Part shown: positions 8,893-17,104 of the stretch, piece by piece
How the letters are laid out: each line of letters begins with the position of its first letter
Numbering within the stretch: position 1 is the first letter of the stretch
DNA from: Neobacillus nitrireducens
GTDB lineage: Bacteria; Bacillota; Bacilli; Bacillales; Cytobacillaceae
NCBI RefSeq assembly: GCF_030915405.1
Contig: NZ_CP133262.1
Span: 806,001-870,000 of the forward strand
Direction: 5' to 3'
Length of the DNA: 64,000 bases
Made by a program: the position numbers and the translations under genes
Notes under the pieces: model-generated
What the model saw: the letters and a program-made list of their open reading frames with translations, nothing else
What the model was told of the DNA's origin: nothing
Databases searched by the model: none

Positions 8893-9654
8893 TTATATCT
8901 CCTCCTTTTTGCCGATGATTGCGAGGAAAATTTCCTCCAATGTCGGCTGTTTCTCGATGTACTCCACTTTCGCTGGCGGAAACATCTCTTTCAGTTCGGT
9001 AAGGGTACCAGTCGTGATGATTTTTCCGCCATGCAGGATGGCGATACGGTCCGCCAGTTGTTCGGCTTCCTCCAAATATTGGGTCGTCAGCAAGATGGTC
9101 GTTCCGCCGCCGGCAAGCTCCTTGACGGTATTCCAGACTTCAAACCGTGCTTCGGGGTCAAGCCCTGTCGTCAGTTCGTCGAGAAAAATGACTGCTGGTG
9201 TCCCGATAAGGCTCATGGCGATGTCAAGCCGGCGTTTCATCCCGCCAGAAAATTGGTCCGCCCGGCGGTTTCCCGCATCGGTCAGGCTGAATCTTGCAAG
9301 CAGATTGTCGACGACTTGAGCGGGATTGGAAACTCCCCGCAACTTCGCGATCATCATCAGATTTTCCCTTCCGGTGAGCATACCGTCTAAAGCCGAGAAC
9401 TGCCCTGTCAGGCTGATGCTCTGACGAACATGATCCGGTTGACGCTGGACGTCAAAGCCGCAAATACATGCTTCGCCACCATCGTACTTCATCAACGTCG
9501 AAAGGATGTTGACCGTCGTCGTCTTGCCCGCACCATTTGAACCCAGAAGTGCGAATATTTCACCACGCCGCACCTCGAAATCCAACCCCATTAAGACTTC
9601 CTTATCTTTAAAGGATTTTTTTAACCCTTTTACATAAATCGATGCATAGCTCAT
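8893..9654 (-). CDS. ABC exporter ATP-binding protein (DrrA-like, drug resistance)
   Basis: About 253 residues. Walker A GSNGAGKTT, signature FSGGMKRRLDIAMSL, Walker B VIFLDELTTGLDPE and TTQYLEEAEQLADRI, the last typical of daunorubicin-resistance DrrA ATPases. Note Glu-Leu instead of the common Glu-Pro after the Walker B Asp. Start 9654 has AAGGAGG upstream; the frame extends to 9708 but without a better site. GC content (about 53%) is clearly higher than the surroundings, which suggests horizontal transfer of the exporter operon. Its partner permease carries a nonsense codon, so the ATPase may be idle. Confidence 0.88.
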   Translation of the reverse strand: MSYASIYVKGLKKSFKDKEVLMGLDFEVRRGEIFALLGSNGAGKTTTVNILSTLMKYDGGEACICGFDVQRQPDHVRQSISLTGQFSALDGMLTGRENLMMIAKLRGVSNPAQVVDNLLARFSLTDAGNRRADQFSGGMKRRLDIAMSLIGTPAVIFLDELTTGLDPEARFEVWNTVKELAGGGTTILLTTQYLEEAEQLADRIAILHGGKIITTGTLTELKEMFPPAKVEYIEKQPTLEEIFLAIIGKKEEI

Positions 9655-9699
9655 ACTTTTTTCCTCCTTATAAATAGCGCAACAAGCGCTAGATAGCCT

Positions 9700-9760
9700 A
9701 TACTTCACTACTCAGTCTGACTGATATTCTGTATTACTCACTACCGAGTTAAAAATATAA
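9700..9760 (-). promoter_or_regulatory. Repeat motifs upstream of the exporter genes, possible PadR sites
   Basis: Contains GATATTCTGTATTACTCA and a nearby ACTCAGTCTGACTGA, resembling the ATTCTGTGTTACT repeats found upstream of the PadR gene at 10730-10770. Shared repeats at both promoters suggest regulation by the PadR protein; inferred, not shown. Confidence 0.4.
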
Positions 9761-9824
9761 CTGAATAGTGAAGGTGACACATTACATTTGTAACCAGCTA
9801 TTCAGTAGGAATGATCTATTATAT

Positions 9825-9990
9825 TTACTTTTTTCCCAAACGCTTCATAATACTCTGATCCAAATCTTTACGATACTTTTAGATATAGGTTTTAGCGTTT
9901 GCCACTAGTTCGTCAAGAAGGAAGCCACGTAGTCCCCATTGAAGGTTTGCGGCGTTAGTGTCGATGCTTGACGAATATCCACTAGGCTTT
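9825..9990 (-). pseudogene. Decayed second DUF1048 gene
   Basis: The minus strand frame ending in TAA at 9825 reads GFLLDELVANAKTYI*KYRKDLDQSIMKRLGKK, with a TAA inside. This matches the C-terminal end of the intact DUF1048 protein next door ([26 protein letters not shown]). The family often occurs as tandem pairs next to PadR and ABC genes, so this is the eroded partner. The 5' part is no longer readable in one frame. Confidence 0.7.
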
Positions 9991-9995
9991 CACCG

Positions 9996-10337
9996 TTAGC
10001 CACGACCAATCGTATCGTTCAACTTCTTGCGATACTTATCCTTCCAAGTTTGCTCATCCTTCACTAGGTCATCGCAGAAAGCAGCCACGTCCTCGCCCGT
10101 AAGGTCAGTGACTTTCTTTCCTTCCGCTGCACCTTCCTCGAAGAGTTCGAGAATGCCTCCAAAGATACGACTGCTGTCCTTCCAGTGGGTGGGACCACCA
10201 CCAGCAGTCCACAAATATTTTTGGATAGCTTTGTAAGCATTGCGATACTCACTTGGAAGTGCCTTCGCACGCGCCTCCATCGCCTTCCATTCCCGCTTGT
10301 CATCTAGACTTCCGATAATTTTTTCAAAAATACTCAT
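9996..10337 (-). CDS. DUF1048 family protein
   Basis: 113 residues, soluble, mostly helical, of the DUF1048 family. It starts [21 protein letters not shown] and contains the family-conserved [13 protein letters not shown] segment. Function unknown; members regularly sit between a PadR regulator and a drug-type ABC exporter, as here. The ATG overlaps the stop of padR (4 bp), so both are co-translated. AAGGAGAAG lies upstream of the ATG. Confidence 0.8.
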   Translation of the reverse strand: MSIFEKIIGSLDDKREWKAMEARAKALPSEYRNAYKAIQKYLWTAGGGPTHWKDSSRIFGGILELFEEGAAEGKKVTDLTGEDVAAFCDDLVKDEQTWKDKYRKKLNDTIGRG

Positions 10338-10678
10338 ATGACTTCTCCTTTTAATTTTATTTTAGTTTTAAGTTCGTTAATTTTACTTGAGATGAAATCC
10401 CATTTTTTCCAAAAAATCTCAAGTTGCTCTTGACCTGCTGCGTTGAGTGTGTAAAATTTTCTCGGTGGTCCCATAGTGGATGGCTTTTTCTCGATGTCCA
10501 CCAGATTGTTTTTCTCAAGCCTCATGGTAATCGTATAGACTGTCCCTTCAACCACATCAGCGAAGCCAAGTTCTCGCAGCTGTTGCGTGATTTCATAGCC
10601 GTAAGTTTCGCCACGGCTAATGATTTCAAGCACACACCCCTCAAGCACCCCTTTCAGCATTTCCGTGATATTTTCCAC
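10334..10678 (-). CDS. PadR family transcriptional regulator
   Basis: 114 residues with the PadR winged helix: [42 protein letters not shown] (recognition helix and wing) and [17 protein letters not shown]. First gene of the operon padR-DUF1048-(decayed DUF1048)-ABC ATPase-ABC permease. Members of this family usually repress the linked exporter until a toxic compound binds. Repeated TTCTGTGTTACT motifs upstream could be its own operator. Confidence 0.88.
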   Translation of the reverse strand: MENITEMLKGVLEGCVLEIISRGETYGYEITQQLRELGFADVVEGTVYTITMRLEKNNLVDIEKKPSTMGPPRKFYTLNAAGQEQLEIFWKKWDFISSKINELKTKIKLKGEVI

Positions 10679-10714
10679 TTTTTTACCTCCATTTATATTT
10701 TACTTATATTTATT

Positions 10715-10795
10715 TCAGTACTCTATAACATAGGTATTCTGTGTTACTAATATTCAGTGTTACTGACTACTAGTATATAGTATTACTTATTAGCC
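10715..10795 (-). promoter_or_regulatory. Putative PadR operator region
   Basis: Two near-direct repeats ATTCTGTGTTACT and ATTCAGTGTTACT, 16 bp apart, plus ACTAGTATATAGTATTAC, just upstream of padR. Related motifs recur before the ABC ATPase. Candidate autoregulation site. Confidence 0.4.
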
Positions 10796-10912
10796 TCATT
10801 TGTCAATAAAACATTTCTTCACAGTACAGACACCCACTTGCAGAATGTTATAAATCCTCCATCGTGGAAAATGTTCTTCCGTTCAATTATTTTGCCTCAA
10901 AGTTCTAGAGGA

Positions 10913-11800
10913 TTACTCACCTACCATACCGTCATGATCATTATCGCGCATATAGGGGTATAACCAATGTTCACTCGTTATTGGCATACTGAAACCTGCT
11001 GCTTTTGCTTCTTTAATCGTCACCTGTCCATTACCGTTTGTATCAACTCGAGAAATATCATCGTTTGTGTTTGAACTAGTTGAATTAGAAGGCTCACTGC
11101 CTGTTAAACCGAGTGAGGAGTTTACTTCATCAGGGTTCATATTGTCAAAAGTATCAACAATCTTGTTCCCCATTAAAGTATAGGTATACTGATAACTTGA
11201 AGGAATCTGCGTTCCCGTATTCGGATATGTGATAATTGCTTCAAAATTAGTAGCTCCACCAGCACTACGGATCACGTCTTCCATATAAGCTTGATCACCG
11301 TGTCGGTTGAGAGTACTATCTTGTGGGGTAATATTATAAGCATTCGATACCCCTCCGAGAGAATCAGCAATTATATGTCCTTCATCTAAAGCGTCACTTT
11401 CGACGCCAGGCACCTTTGCCTCATCAGAATAGTATCTGCCGGTCGACAATACAGGTTCGTTACTGTCATCTTGTAGAATGATTTCGTCAGCAATGACACG
11501 TACTAGTTGCCCGTATTCATTAGTAAATGCCCAATATTCACGGCCCCCATATCCAATGTCAACGACGACTTTAGGTTCACGATATCCAGACAAATCACCA
11601 CCATCAACTTCAATAAGTTTGTATCCTGAAAACAGTTCATTATTTGGTTGGGTTGGCGGTTCCTCTACTACTGGTTCATCAACGGTTACTTCTTGTGAAT
11701 CTGTTTCTACATCTGTATTGGATGGATCTTCTACGTTGGTACAACCAACCATAAAGATGAATGTTAAAAGTAAGATTAAATAGTTCATTTTCTTTTTCAT
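10913..11800 (-). CDS. Lipoprotein DNA/RNA non-specific endonuclease with C-terminal calcium-binding-like motif
   Basis: 295 residues. Signal MKKKMNYLILLLTFIFMVGC with Cys20 as lipid anchor, an acidic Ser/Thr/Pro-rich linker, then an endonuclease domain with DEGHIIADSLGG and NITPQDSTLNRHG, the His/Asn arrangement of EndA/NucA-like nucleases. The end carries DTNGNGQVTIKEA (EF-hand-like) and DNDHDGMVGE, similar to the excalibur motif but with Gly where Cys is usual. It probably degrades extracellular nucleic acids at the cell surface; a role in DNA uptake or nutrient scavenging is possible but unproven. AGGAGAG seven bases before ATG. Confidence 0.8.
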   Translation of the reverse strand: MKKKMNYLILLLTFIFMVGCTNVEDPSNTDVETDSQEVTVDEPVVEEPPTQPNNELFSGYKLIEVDGGDLSGYREPKVVVDIGYGGREYWAFTNEYGQLVRVIADEIILQDDSNEPVLSTGRYYSDEAKVPGVESDALDEGHIIADSLGGVSNAYNITPQDSTLNRHGDQAYMEDVIRSAGGATNFEAIITYPNTGTQIPSSYQYTYTLMGNKIVDTFDNMNPDEVNSSLGLTGSEPSNSTSSNTNDDISRVDTNGNGQVTIKEAKAAGFSMPITSEHWLYPYMRDNDHDGMVGE

Positions 11801-11902
11801 TTTAGGACTCTCCTATAATAGTTTCATACTGTTCTTTCTAAAATCGATGACTTTCAACTTATTCCCTCCATAACTTATCATATCTTATTCTATAATCTTA
11901 CC

Positions 11903-12060
11903 TTGAACTACTCACCCCTTATCGACCTAGCGGTCTGATTGAAGGGGGAGATTCCTAAGAACACCAGCGTATCCGCTAGTTATTGATTAGGCGATCCCCG
12001 TCGCACCGACGGTTAGAAGTCTTAACGCTTCATTTTTAAGATTTTGTCCCGCGTTAATAT
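11903..12060 (-). ncRNA. Candidate omega RNA (reRNA) of TnpB
   Basis: In IS605-type elements the guide RNA scaffold overlaps the 3' end of tnpB and the right end, with the guide formed by flanking DNA. Here that region contains a GC-rich stretch (GTCGGTGCGACGGGGATCG) and the right-end hairpin, finishing at TTCAA 11903. The predicted guide would start GGTAAGATTATAG just outside. Inferred from position and structure. Confidence 0.45.
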
Positions 12061-13162
12061 CCCTTTGGTGATGGGTATGGCATTTTGGACATTCCCATTC
12101 ACGCAAGCCAAGATTTTTAACGTCTTTGTTTTGGTAGCCACAACATGAGCAAAGCTGGCTAGATGGAAAATTTTTTGCAACTGTCACAACTTGTTTTCCA
12201 TACCATTTTGCCTTGTATTCCATTATGGTTTTGAACTCAGACCATGATACTTCACTAATGGCTTTGGCCAGGTTATGATTTTTTAACATATTTGATACTG
12301 ACAAATCTTCCATTCCGATAACGTCGTGGTTTTTGACAATATAAGTGGAGATTTTGTGCAAGTAATCATTTCTTGCATTTGTAATTTTCTCATGAATGCA
12401 GGCAACTTTCCGTTTGGCTTTATACCAGTTAGTACCGCCAACGGTTCGTCTGCTCATGATTCGTTGTAGTTTAGCTAACTTTTCTTCTAAGGTGCGGAAA
12501 AACTTTGGATTGGAGTAAGTCGTTCCATCTGAAAGAATAGCGAAATCTTTGAGTCCGATATCAATCCCGATAGCCGATTCTGTTTTAGGCAATTCGGTAA
12601 CTTCAACCTCTGTTCCTATCGAAACAAAGTATTTGCCCGAAGGATTGCGTCGAATGGTAGCATTCAATATCTTGCCATGGACTTCACGACTTTTTGCAAA
12701 ACGAACTAATCCAAGCTTAGGCAGCTTAATATAGTTACCTTCAATAGCCATATTTCCGTTCGTATGCTTTGTTGTGTAGGATTGCACAGGATTCTTCTTC
12801 GATTTAAAACGCGGATACTTATTTTGTTTTTTGTAGTATCGTTCGAAAGAATCAGCCAAATTTTCAACCGATTTCTGCAAAGCAATACTATCCACTTCTT
12901 TCAAAAAGGAATATTGTTTCTTTAATTCTGGAATTGCTTTTACGGTTTCATATTTGTTCAAGCATTTTCCTTTCCAATTGTTCGCGGGGAGTTGACCGTT
13001 TTGCACCATTTCTTCAACGATATACCAATAAGTGTCCTTGTCTTTCTGCTTACTTAGAAAGAAATTGAATGTGAATCTCACACAACCAATCGTTTTATTG
13101 GTGAGTTCAATTTGTTTTTTATTTGGAAAGATACGAAACTTATAGGACTTATTAACAATCAT
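11987..13162 (-). CDS. tnpB: TnpB RNA-guided nuclease (OrfB), IS200/IS605 family
   Basis: 391 residues from ATG 13162 (AAGGGA upstream). Domains: N-terminal helix-turn-helix OrfB domain ([14 protein letters not shown]), central wedge region, and RuvC-like nuclease with catalytic Asp in GIDIGLKD, Glu in GMEDLSV and Asp in QRDINAGQN. Between the last two lies a four-Cys zinc ribbon (CSCC ... CPKC). All catalytic residues are present, so the nuclease may be active. Such proteins cut DNA with an RNA derived from the element's right end and help the element persist. Confidence 0.92.
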   Translation of the reverse strand: MIVNKSYKFRIFPNKKQIELTNKTIGCVRFTFNFFLSKQKDKDTYWYIVEEMVQNGQLPANNWKGKCLNKYETVKAIPELKKQYSFLKEVDSIALQKSVENLADSFERYYKKQNKYPRFKSKKNPVQSYTTKHTNGNMAIEGNYIKLPKLGLVRFAKSREVHGKILNATIRRNPSGKYFVSIGTEVEVTELPKTESAIGIDIGLKDFAILSDGTTYSNPKFFRTLEEKLAKLQRIMSRRTVGGTNWYKAKRKVACIHEKITNARNDYLHKISTYIVKNHDVIGMEDLSVSNMLKNHNLAKAISEVSWSEFKTIMEYKAKWYGKQVVTVAKNFPSSQLCSCCGYQNKDVKNLGLREWECPKCHTHHQRDINAGQNLKNEALRLLTVGATGIA

Positions 13163-13322
13163 TGTACCCACTTCCCTTAACGCGAATGTACGTTCTTATT
13201 TTATCATACGAGGAGGTGTTTTGGCTATCGCCAACCGACATTCATCTCCCCCTTATCGTTGGGCTCCGCCCTGCACACGATTGAAGAGGGAGTCTTCTGT
13301 CGGAAAATGATAAAAGACTAAT

Positions 13323-13525
13323 ATCCTACCCAAGGACATATTCAAGTGGTACGCCACTAGCTCATATTTCTACGATTTTCATTAAATCCTCGATACTTCC
13401 AGCCTGTGAGATGAGTAACTGTGTTTCTTCTTCAGCAAAAATGCAACCCACTTTCTGAAGTCTATCGATTATACAATTTTTCATTTTACTATCTAAAGAG
13501 AGAGTAAGATTTTGTCTTATTTATC
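13323..13525 (-). pseudogene. Remnant of the N-terminal part of a HemK-like methyltransferase gene
   Basis: The minus strand reads CIIDRLQKVGCIFAEEETQL, LISQAGSIEDLMKIVEI*ASG and VPLEYVLG, clearly the first 65 codons of the intact gene at 17105-17911 (IIDLLRSEGYIFAEVETQL, LISHAGSIDDLMKMVEIRASG). One codon is TGA where the intact copy has CGA. Similarity stops at about 13323, next to the left end of the tnpB element. Nucleotide identity is high enough to be seen by eye over about 190 bp. Confidence 0.85.
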
Positions 13526-13584
13526 ATCTATATTCTAGAACTAAGAGAAATTTCCTTCTTTAACAAACCTGCCCCATTAGCACA

Positions 13585-13621
13585 ATAAAAAAGGCCGTCA
13601 TGTGAAAAACCACATGACGGC
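13585..13621 (-). terminator. Terminator after the HAD nucleotidase gene
   Basis: Arms GCCGTCATGTG (13594-13604) and CACATGACGGC (13611-13621) with a T-run on the minus strand. A close copy lies at 21684-21716. Confidence 0.85.
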
Positions 13622-13636
13622 TATTGATGTTATCCA

Positions 13637-14356
13637 TTATCTTTGTTCAAAGTTTAAAATTGTATAAAGCTCATTCAGATCATGAATTTCATAGGTAGGA
13701 AGAATACCCGTGTTATTTGATTTGGCATTCGGGTTGAACCAACAAGTATCAAGCCCAGCAATCTGTCCGCCTTTGATATCAGAACTGAGAGAATCCCCAA
13801 TGATTAGAGCTTGTCCTGGTGAAAAATTAGGAATTCGATCAAAGACATGATCAAAAAATCCCTTCATCGGTTTTTGGAAACCTGTATCTTCTGAGACAAA
13901 GATCTCCTTGAATAACGGGAGAAGACCGGAATCACGCAATCTTCTATCCTGTGTTTTTGAAACACCATTTGTGACAATATATAGTTCATAATGGTTCTGT
14001 AGTGCTGAAACCAATTCAAACGCACCATTGATTAATTGGTGGCCTTCTTCTAAATAGCCCCGATAGTTCTTTTCTAATAAAACACCGTCCACCAGTTGAT
14101 CCATTTCCTTAAATAAAAGGGAAAAACGTGTATTAATCACTTCGTCTCGGGATATTTTTCCTTCTTCAAACAAACTCCACAGTCTTTGATTTATTATTTT
14201 ATAACTTTCTTCCATTTCCTTCGTTGGCGAGATATTCTGACTTTCAAACAACAGATTCAAGGCTAACGCTTCAGCTGCAGCAAAGTCTAATAACGTATCG
14301 TCTACATCGAAAAGTAAAGTTTGATATTTTTTCAAGATCATTTCCCCTTTGACCAT
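13637..14356 (-). CDS. HAD family hydrolase, YjjG/YfnB-type pyrimidine nucleotidase
   Basis: 239 residues, HAD fold. Motif I LFDVDDTLLDF with the nucleophile Asp, motif II IVTNGVSKTQ, motif III Lys in FQKPMKGFFDHVF, motif IV IIGDSLSSDIKGG. The combination fits YjjG/YfnB, which dephosphorylate noncanonical pyrimidine nucleotides and UMP/dUMP. It follows the MFS gene by 35 bp, and both would be transcribed through a PyrR-type attenuator, supporting a role in pyrimidine salvage. Start could be ATG 14356 or ATG 14341; the spacing to AAAGGGG favours the upstream one. A remnant of its 3' end lies at 21730-21820. Confidence 0.85.
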   Translation of the reverse strand: MVKGEMILKKYQTLLFDVDDTLLDFAAAEALALNLLFESQNISPTKEMEESYKIINQRLWSLFEEGKISRDEVINTRFSLLFKEMDQLVDGVLLEKNYRGYLEEGHQLINGAFELVSALQNHYELYIVTNGVSKTQDRRLRDSGLLPLFKEIFVSEDTGFQKPMKGFFDHVFDRIPNFSPGQALIIGDSLSSDIKGGQIAGLDTCWFNPNAKSNNTGILPTYEIHDLNELYTILNFEQR

Positions 14357-14391
14357 TCATCCGTCTTACCTGACATTTTTTTGTCATTTTG

Positions 14392-15615
14392 TTAGATCGC
14401 TTTAGATAATGTATGGAGTGCATTCTGTTTGCGAGCTGCATGACCATTTCCTAAACTAATCAGAGCTATAAACGAAATACAATATAGAACGGCCAGATAG
14501 ATCATTGCCATGGTAACATTGGCATGCTGTAGAATAAATCCTACTAGAATCGGAGATAATCCCCCTAGTGCCCTACCAAAATTGAAAATGGTATTAGTTG
14601 CTGTACTGCGGATTTCTACCGGGTAGAAATAACTAATTAATGCTCCATATCCAGCAAACATTCCATTTGAGAAAAATCCAACGATCGCCCCGCCAATCAA
14701 TACCCCAGTTGCACCCGTTGCAAAAGAGTAAAAGAATACTGCCACCGCAGAAGCAATCAGGAACAATCCATAGGCTTTCTTCATGCCAAGTCGGTCCATC
14801 ACTTGACCAAATGTTAGCATCCCGGCAATCATACCAATAGCCGTACTAATTGTCCAAAGAGCCGAACCGGAAACCGAAAGCCCTTGTGACTGCTGCAGCA
14901 TCGATGGAAGCCAAATCATCAAGCCATTATAGCCTGCAATTTGTACAGTTGCCATGACGGCTAGGGCGATGGTGGTTAAAACAGTTCTTGGGGTTGCAAA
15001 CAATTCTTTTACGCTCCCCCGTTTTGACGCTTGCTTTTTTTCTATTTTAGATGCCAGCCATTCAGGGGATTCGTTTAAATTTTTTCGTACCATGAAGGCG
15101 AATAGAACCGGAATAATTCCGACGAAGAACAATCCACGCCAGCCCCAAGCTGGAAGAATCATCGCACTTAGAAGTGCTGCTAGAATCACACCAAATTGAG
15201 CTCCAATACTTACATAAGAAGAGGCGCGTCCTTGTTTGTTCTTTGGCCAAGCTTCAGCCACAAGCGTTACCCCAATACCGTACTCACCGCCTGCTCCTAT
15301 ACCGGCAATAAAGCGAAATATGTAGACCTGTTCTATATTTGCTGCCATTCCAGTTAACGCTGTCCCGATGGCAAACAATAAAATCGAATACGTAAAAACT
15401 TTAACTCTGCCAAACTTATCGGCTAATATACCGAAAAGAATTCCCCCAAAGAGCATGCCTAAGTTCGTAATCGAGGAAATAAGCCCCCCTGTCGCCATAT
15501 CGAGATGAAATTCGGCGATGATCATCGACATCGCAAAGGATAGAAACATGATGTCCATCCCTTCCAATGTCAAACCTGCTACTGATGCTACCACAGTTTT
15601 TTTCTGATAATTCAT
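14392..15615 (-). CDS. MFS transporter, aromatic acid/H+ symporter-like, under PyrR-type control
   Basis: 407 residues, 12 spans. N-terminal LTLEGMDIMFLSFAMS, the loop 2-3 signature GILADKFGRVK, and GIGAGGEYGIGVTLVAEAWPKNKQGRAS in span 4-5, which is typical of the acid:H+ symporter branch (BenK, PcaK, MhpT, SV2-like). The leader upstream holds a PyrR-binding-like loop and a terminator, and the next gene is a pyrimidine nucleotidase. A pyrimidine-related acid such as orotate or dihydroorotate is therefore a plausible substrate; this is inference. AGGAGAATGTAAG precedes ATG 15615. Confidence 0.85.
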   Translation of the reverse strand: MNYQKKTVVASVAGLTLEGMDIMFLSFAMSMIIAEFHLDMATGGLISSITNLGMLFGGILFGILADKFGRVKVFTYSILLFAIGTALTGMAANIEQVYIFRFIAGIGAGGEYGIGVTLVAEAWPKNKQGRASSYVSIGAQFGVILAALLSAMILPAWGWRGLFFVGIIPVLFAFMVRKNLNESPEWLASKIEKKQASKRGSVKELFATPRTVLTTIALAVMATVQIAGYNGLMIWLPSMLQQSQGLSVSGSALWTISTAIGMIAGMLTFGQVMDRLGMKKAYGLFLIASAVAVFFYSFATGATGVLIGGAIVGFFSNGMFAGYGALISYFYPVEIRSTATNTIFNFGRALGGLSPILVGFILQHANVTMAMIYLAVLYCISFIALISLGNGHAARKQNALHTLSKAI

Positions 15616-15669
15616 TTCTTACATTCTCCTTCCAAGCCTCACTGGACTATGATTTAAAAGATAGTCGGA

Positions 15670-15770
15670 CAAAAATAAAATACCCTTCCATCCAAAGGAC
15701 AGAAGGGTATCATATATCCAATCAAGGTATATATGTCCGTTCGTCCTTTTTGGCCTCTCTGGACCAAATT
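15670..15770 (-). promoter_or_regulatory. PyrR-type transcription attenuator
   Basis: On the minus strand the leader contains GGTCCAGAGAGGCC (15752-15765 region) followed by AAAAAGG and GAACGGACA, which fits the PyrR binding loop of B. subtilis pyr leaders (TCCAGAGAGGCT, AAGG, GAACGG). About 25 nt later comes a terminator with perfect arms ATACCCTTC (15702-15710) and GAAGGGTAT (15680-15688) and a T-rich tail. UMP-bound PyrR is expected to promote termination. Motif match is seen; control of this gene is inferred. Confidence 0.75.
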
Positions 15771-15837
15771 TAAAGGAATTTTCTAAATTATATTAACATA
15801 GTTATACAAGAGATGGCAATAACAAAAATCTAGTTCA

Positions 15838-16830
15838 CTAAATGAATAGATGTTGAATCCATTTCTTGAATACATCTGAATTATCTCCGGGTGAAAAACA
15901 ATACGCTCCCATTTTATATCTCTTATGAAATCGATCATCATAAAAATCTTTATCAGATGCTAAATAACATTCCGTCGGTGTCAAAATATAAACTTCCTTT
16001 ACTACCTTTGAATCATTTTCTTTTGCTACAATTCCATCACGGTATTTATGCATCTCCCCTAATGCCATAGGTAGATTCGCAGGAATTCGATATTTTGGAT
16101 CCATGACATACAAATGCTCTTGATATTCAATAACAATATCAGGGATCATTCTCTGGGTGTACGAATAATAAGGATATGTATTTATTTGAATCATTTTTTG
16201 GTAAATAAGTTTTGCACCGTTTTTGAGTCTAACCAAACTTTCTTTGTTCTCCGCTAATCGTAAAAAATAATATTCATCCTTTTTGGTGAATAACTCTACT
16301 GTATCTTCTAGCAATCCTATTTCACGTAAGGTTCTAATAATCTGCATGAAGCACCACATTTCATACAACAAATAAGTATCTTTTAAACTAAGTCTTTGTT
16401 GTAAATCGAATGTAATGGTTTTATATTGATAAAGTGAATAAAACCATTGATACCAAAGACGATATACGGGATGCTTACGGAATACTTGAGTAATTTTTAC
16501 CGGCCCTGAATGAGATTTAATCTGTTGAAGAAATTTACTTCTTTTCCAAAGACTAATCCAATCTAGAAATTGATCAGCCTTCCTTTGGATTTCCAAATCA
16601 TGTACGGTTCTGTATGTTTTCAATAAAGATTCAAGTTCATTTAGTTGATAAAGTATCACTCGATTTTCATACACATCAAAGGTTTCTTCTATTTTTCTTG
16701 TTTGGATGTGACTTGGCAGCTTTGTTGGTGTGGCTCCAAAGGCTTCCCCATAGCGCTCCATCCATGCAATGTTTCTGGGAGTGACAGACTTAACCCGTTC
16801 GCGTTTCATTAATATGTCTTCTTTTTGCAA
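15838..16830 (-). CDS. DUF2357-type protein with PD-(D/E)XK nuclease-like C terminus
   Basis: About 330 residues. The N-terminal part (SHIQTRKIEETFDVYENRVILYQL) matches the DUF2357/DUF524 region, where TFDVYENRxxLYxL is typical. The C-terminal part has a nuclease-like core: RMIPDIVIEY, then VMDPKYR (Asp-X-Lys), then ALGEMHKYRDGI with Glu and Lys. These families occur with McrB-like GTPases or in other defence contexts; here it stands alone and shorter than full-length relatives. No strong ribosome binding site was found before TTG 16830 or ATG 16809, so the N terminus may be truncated. Confidence 0.65.
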   Translation of the reverse strand: MQKEDILMKRERVKSVTPRNIAWMERYGEAFGATPTKLPSHIQTRKIEETFDVYENRVILYQLNELESLLKTYRTVHDLEIQRKADQFLDWISLWKRSKFLQQIKSHSGPVKITQVFRKHPVYRLWYQWFYSLYQYKTITFDLQQRLSLKDTYLLYEMWCFMQIIRTLREIGLLEDTVELFTKKDEYYFLRLAENKESLVRLKNGAKLIYQKMIQINTYPYYSYTQRMIPDIVIEYQEHLYVMDPKYRIPANLPMALGEMHKYRDGIVAKENDSKVVKEVYILTPTECYLASDKDFYDDRFHKRYKMGAYCFSPGDNSDVFKKWIQHLFI

Positions 16831-16841
16831 ATTTCTTAATG

Positions 16842-16906
16842 GATGAGGAAAACGGGGTCAGACCCTCAGTGCACTAAATCGTTAGCACGTTGGCGGTCTG
16901 ACCCCA
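16842..16906. repeat. Palindromic intergenic repeat, copy 1
   Basis: GGGGTCAGACC (16854-16864) and GGTCTGACCCC (16895-16905) enclose TCAGTGCACTAAATCGTTAGCACG. A diverged copy lies at 21816-21880, sharing GGAAAACG and CGTTAGCACGTTG. REP/BIME-like, non-coding. Confidence 0.7.
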
Positions 16907-17104
16907 TACTCCAGTTTACATAATATTATTATTTAGTCCAAAACAACGAAATCCTTTAATATGTCCAAAGACGTCTACCTTCTAAAAGAATTAATACTCT
17001 CTTTAAAACGGGTTCCGTTACCTATCGCCAAAAGTGAATTTACAGCTAAATATGTAAAGTGAAATGCAGTTAAATTTTGCACCGTAATTGCGATGCTTTT
17101 TGTT

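Larger units (their letters stand above)
11903..13310 (-). mobile_element. IS1341-type (IS200/IS605 family) element, tnpB only
   Basis: Contains one tnpB gene and no tnpA. Each end has an imperfect palindrome of similar sequence: right end near 11910-11960 (CTCCCCCTTCAATC ... GATAAGGGG), left end near 13240-13290 (CTCCCTCTTCAATC ... GATAAGGGGGAG). The right end probably stops at TTCAA (11903-11907). The left boundary is uncertain within about 13290-13325. Lacking tnpA, it would need a transposase from elsewhere to move. Confidence 0.75.

Noticed and set aside
13373..13375. TGA in the HemK remnant as recoding
   Set aside because: The intact copy has CGA (Arg) there and the remnant is truncated; plain decay.
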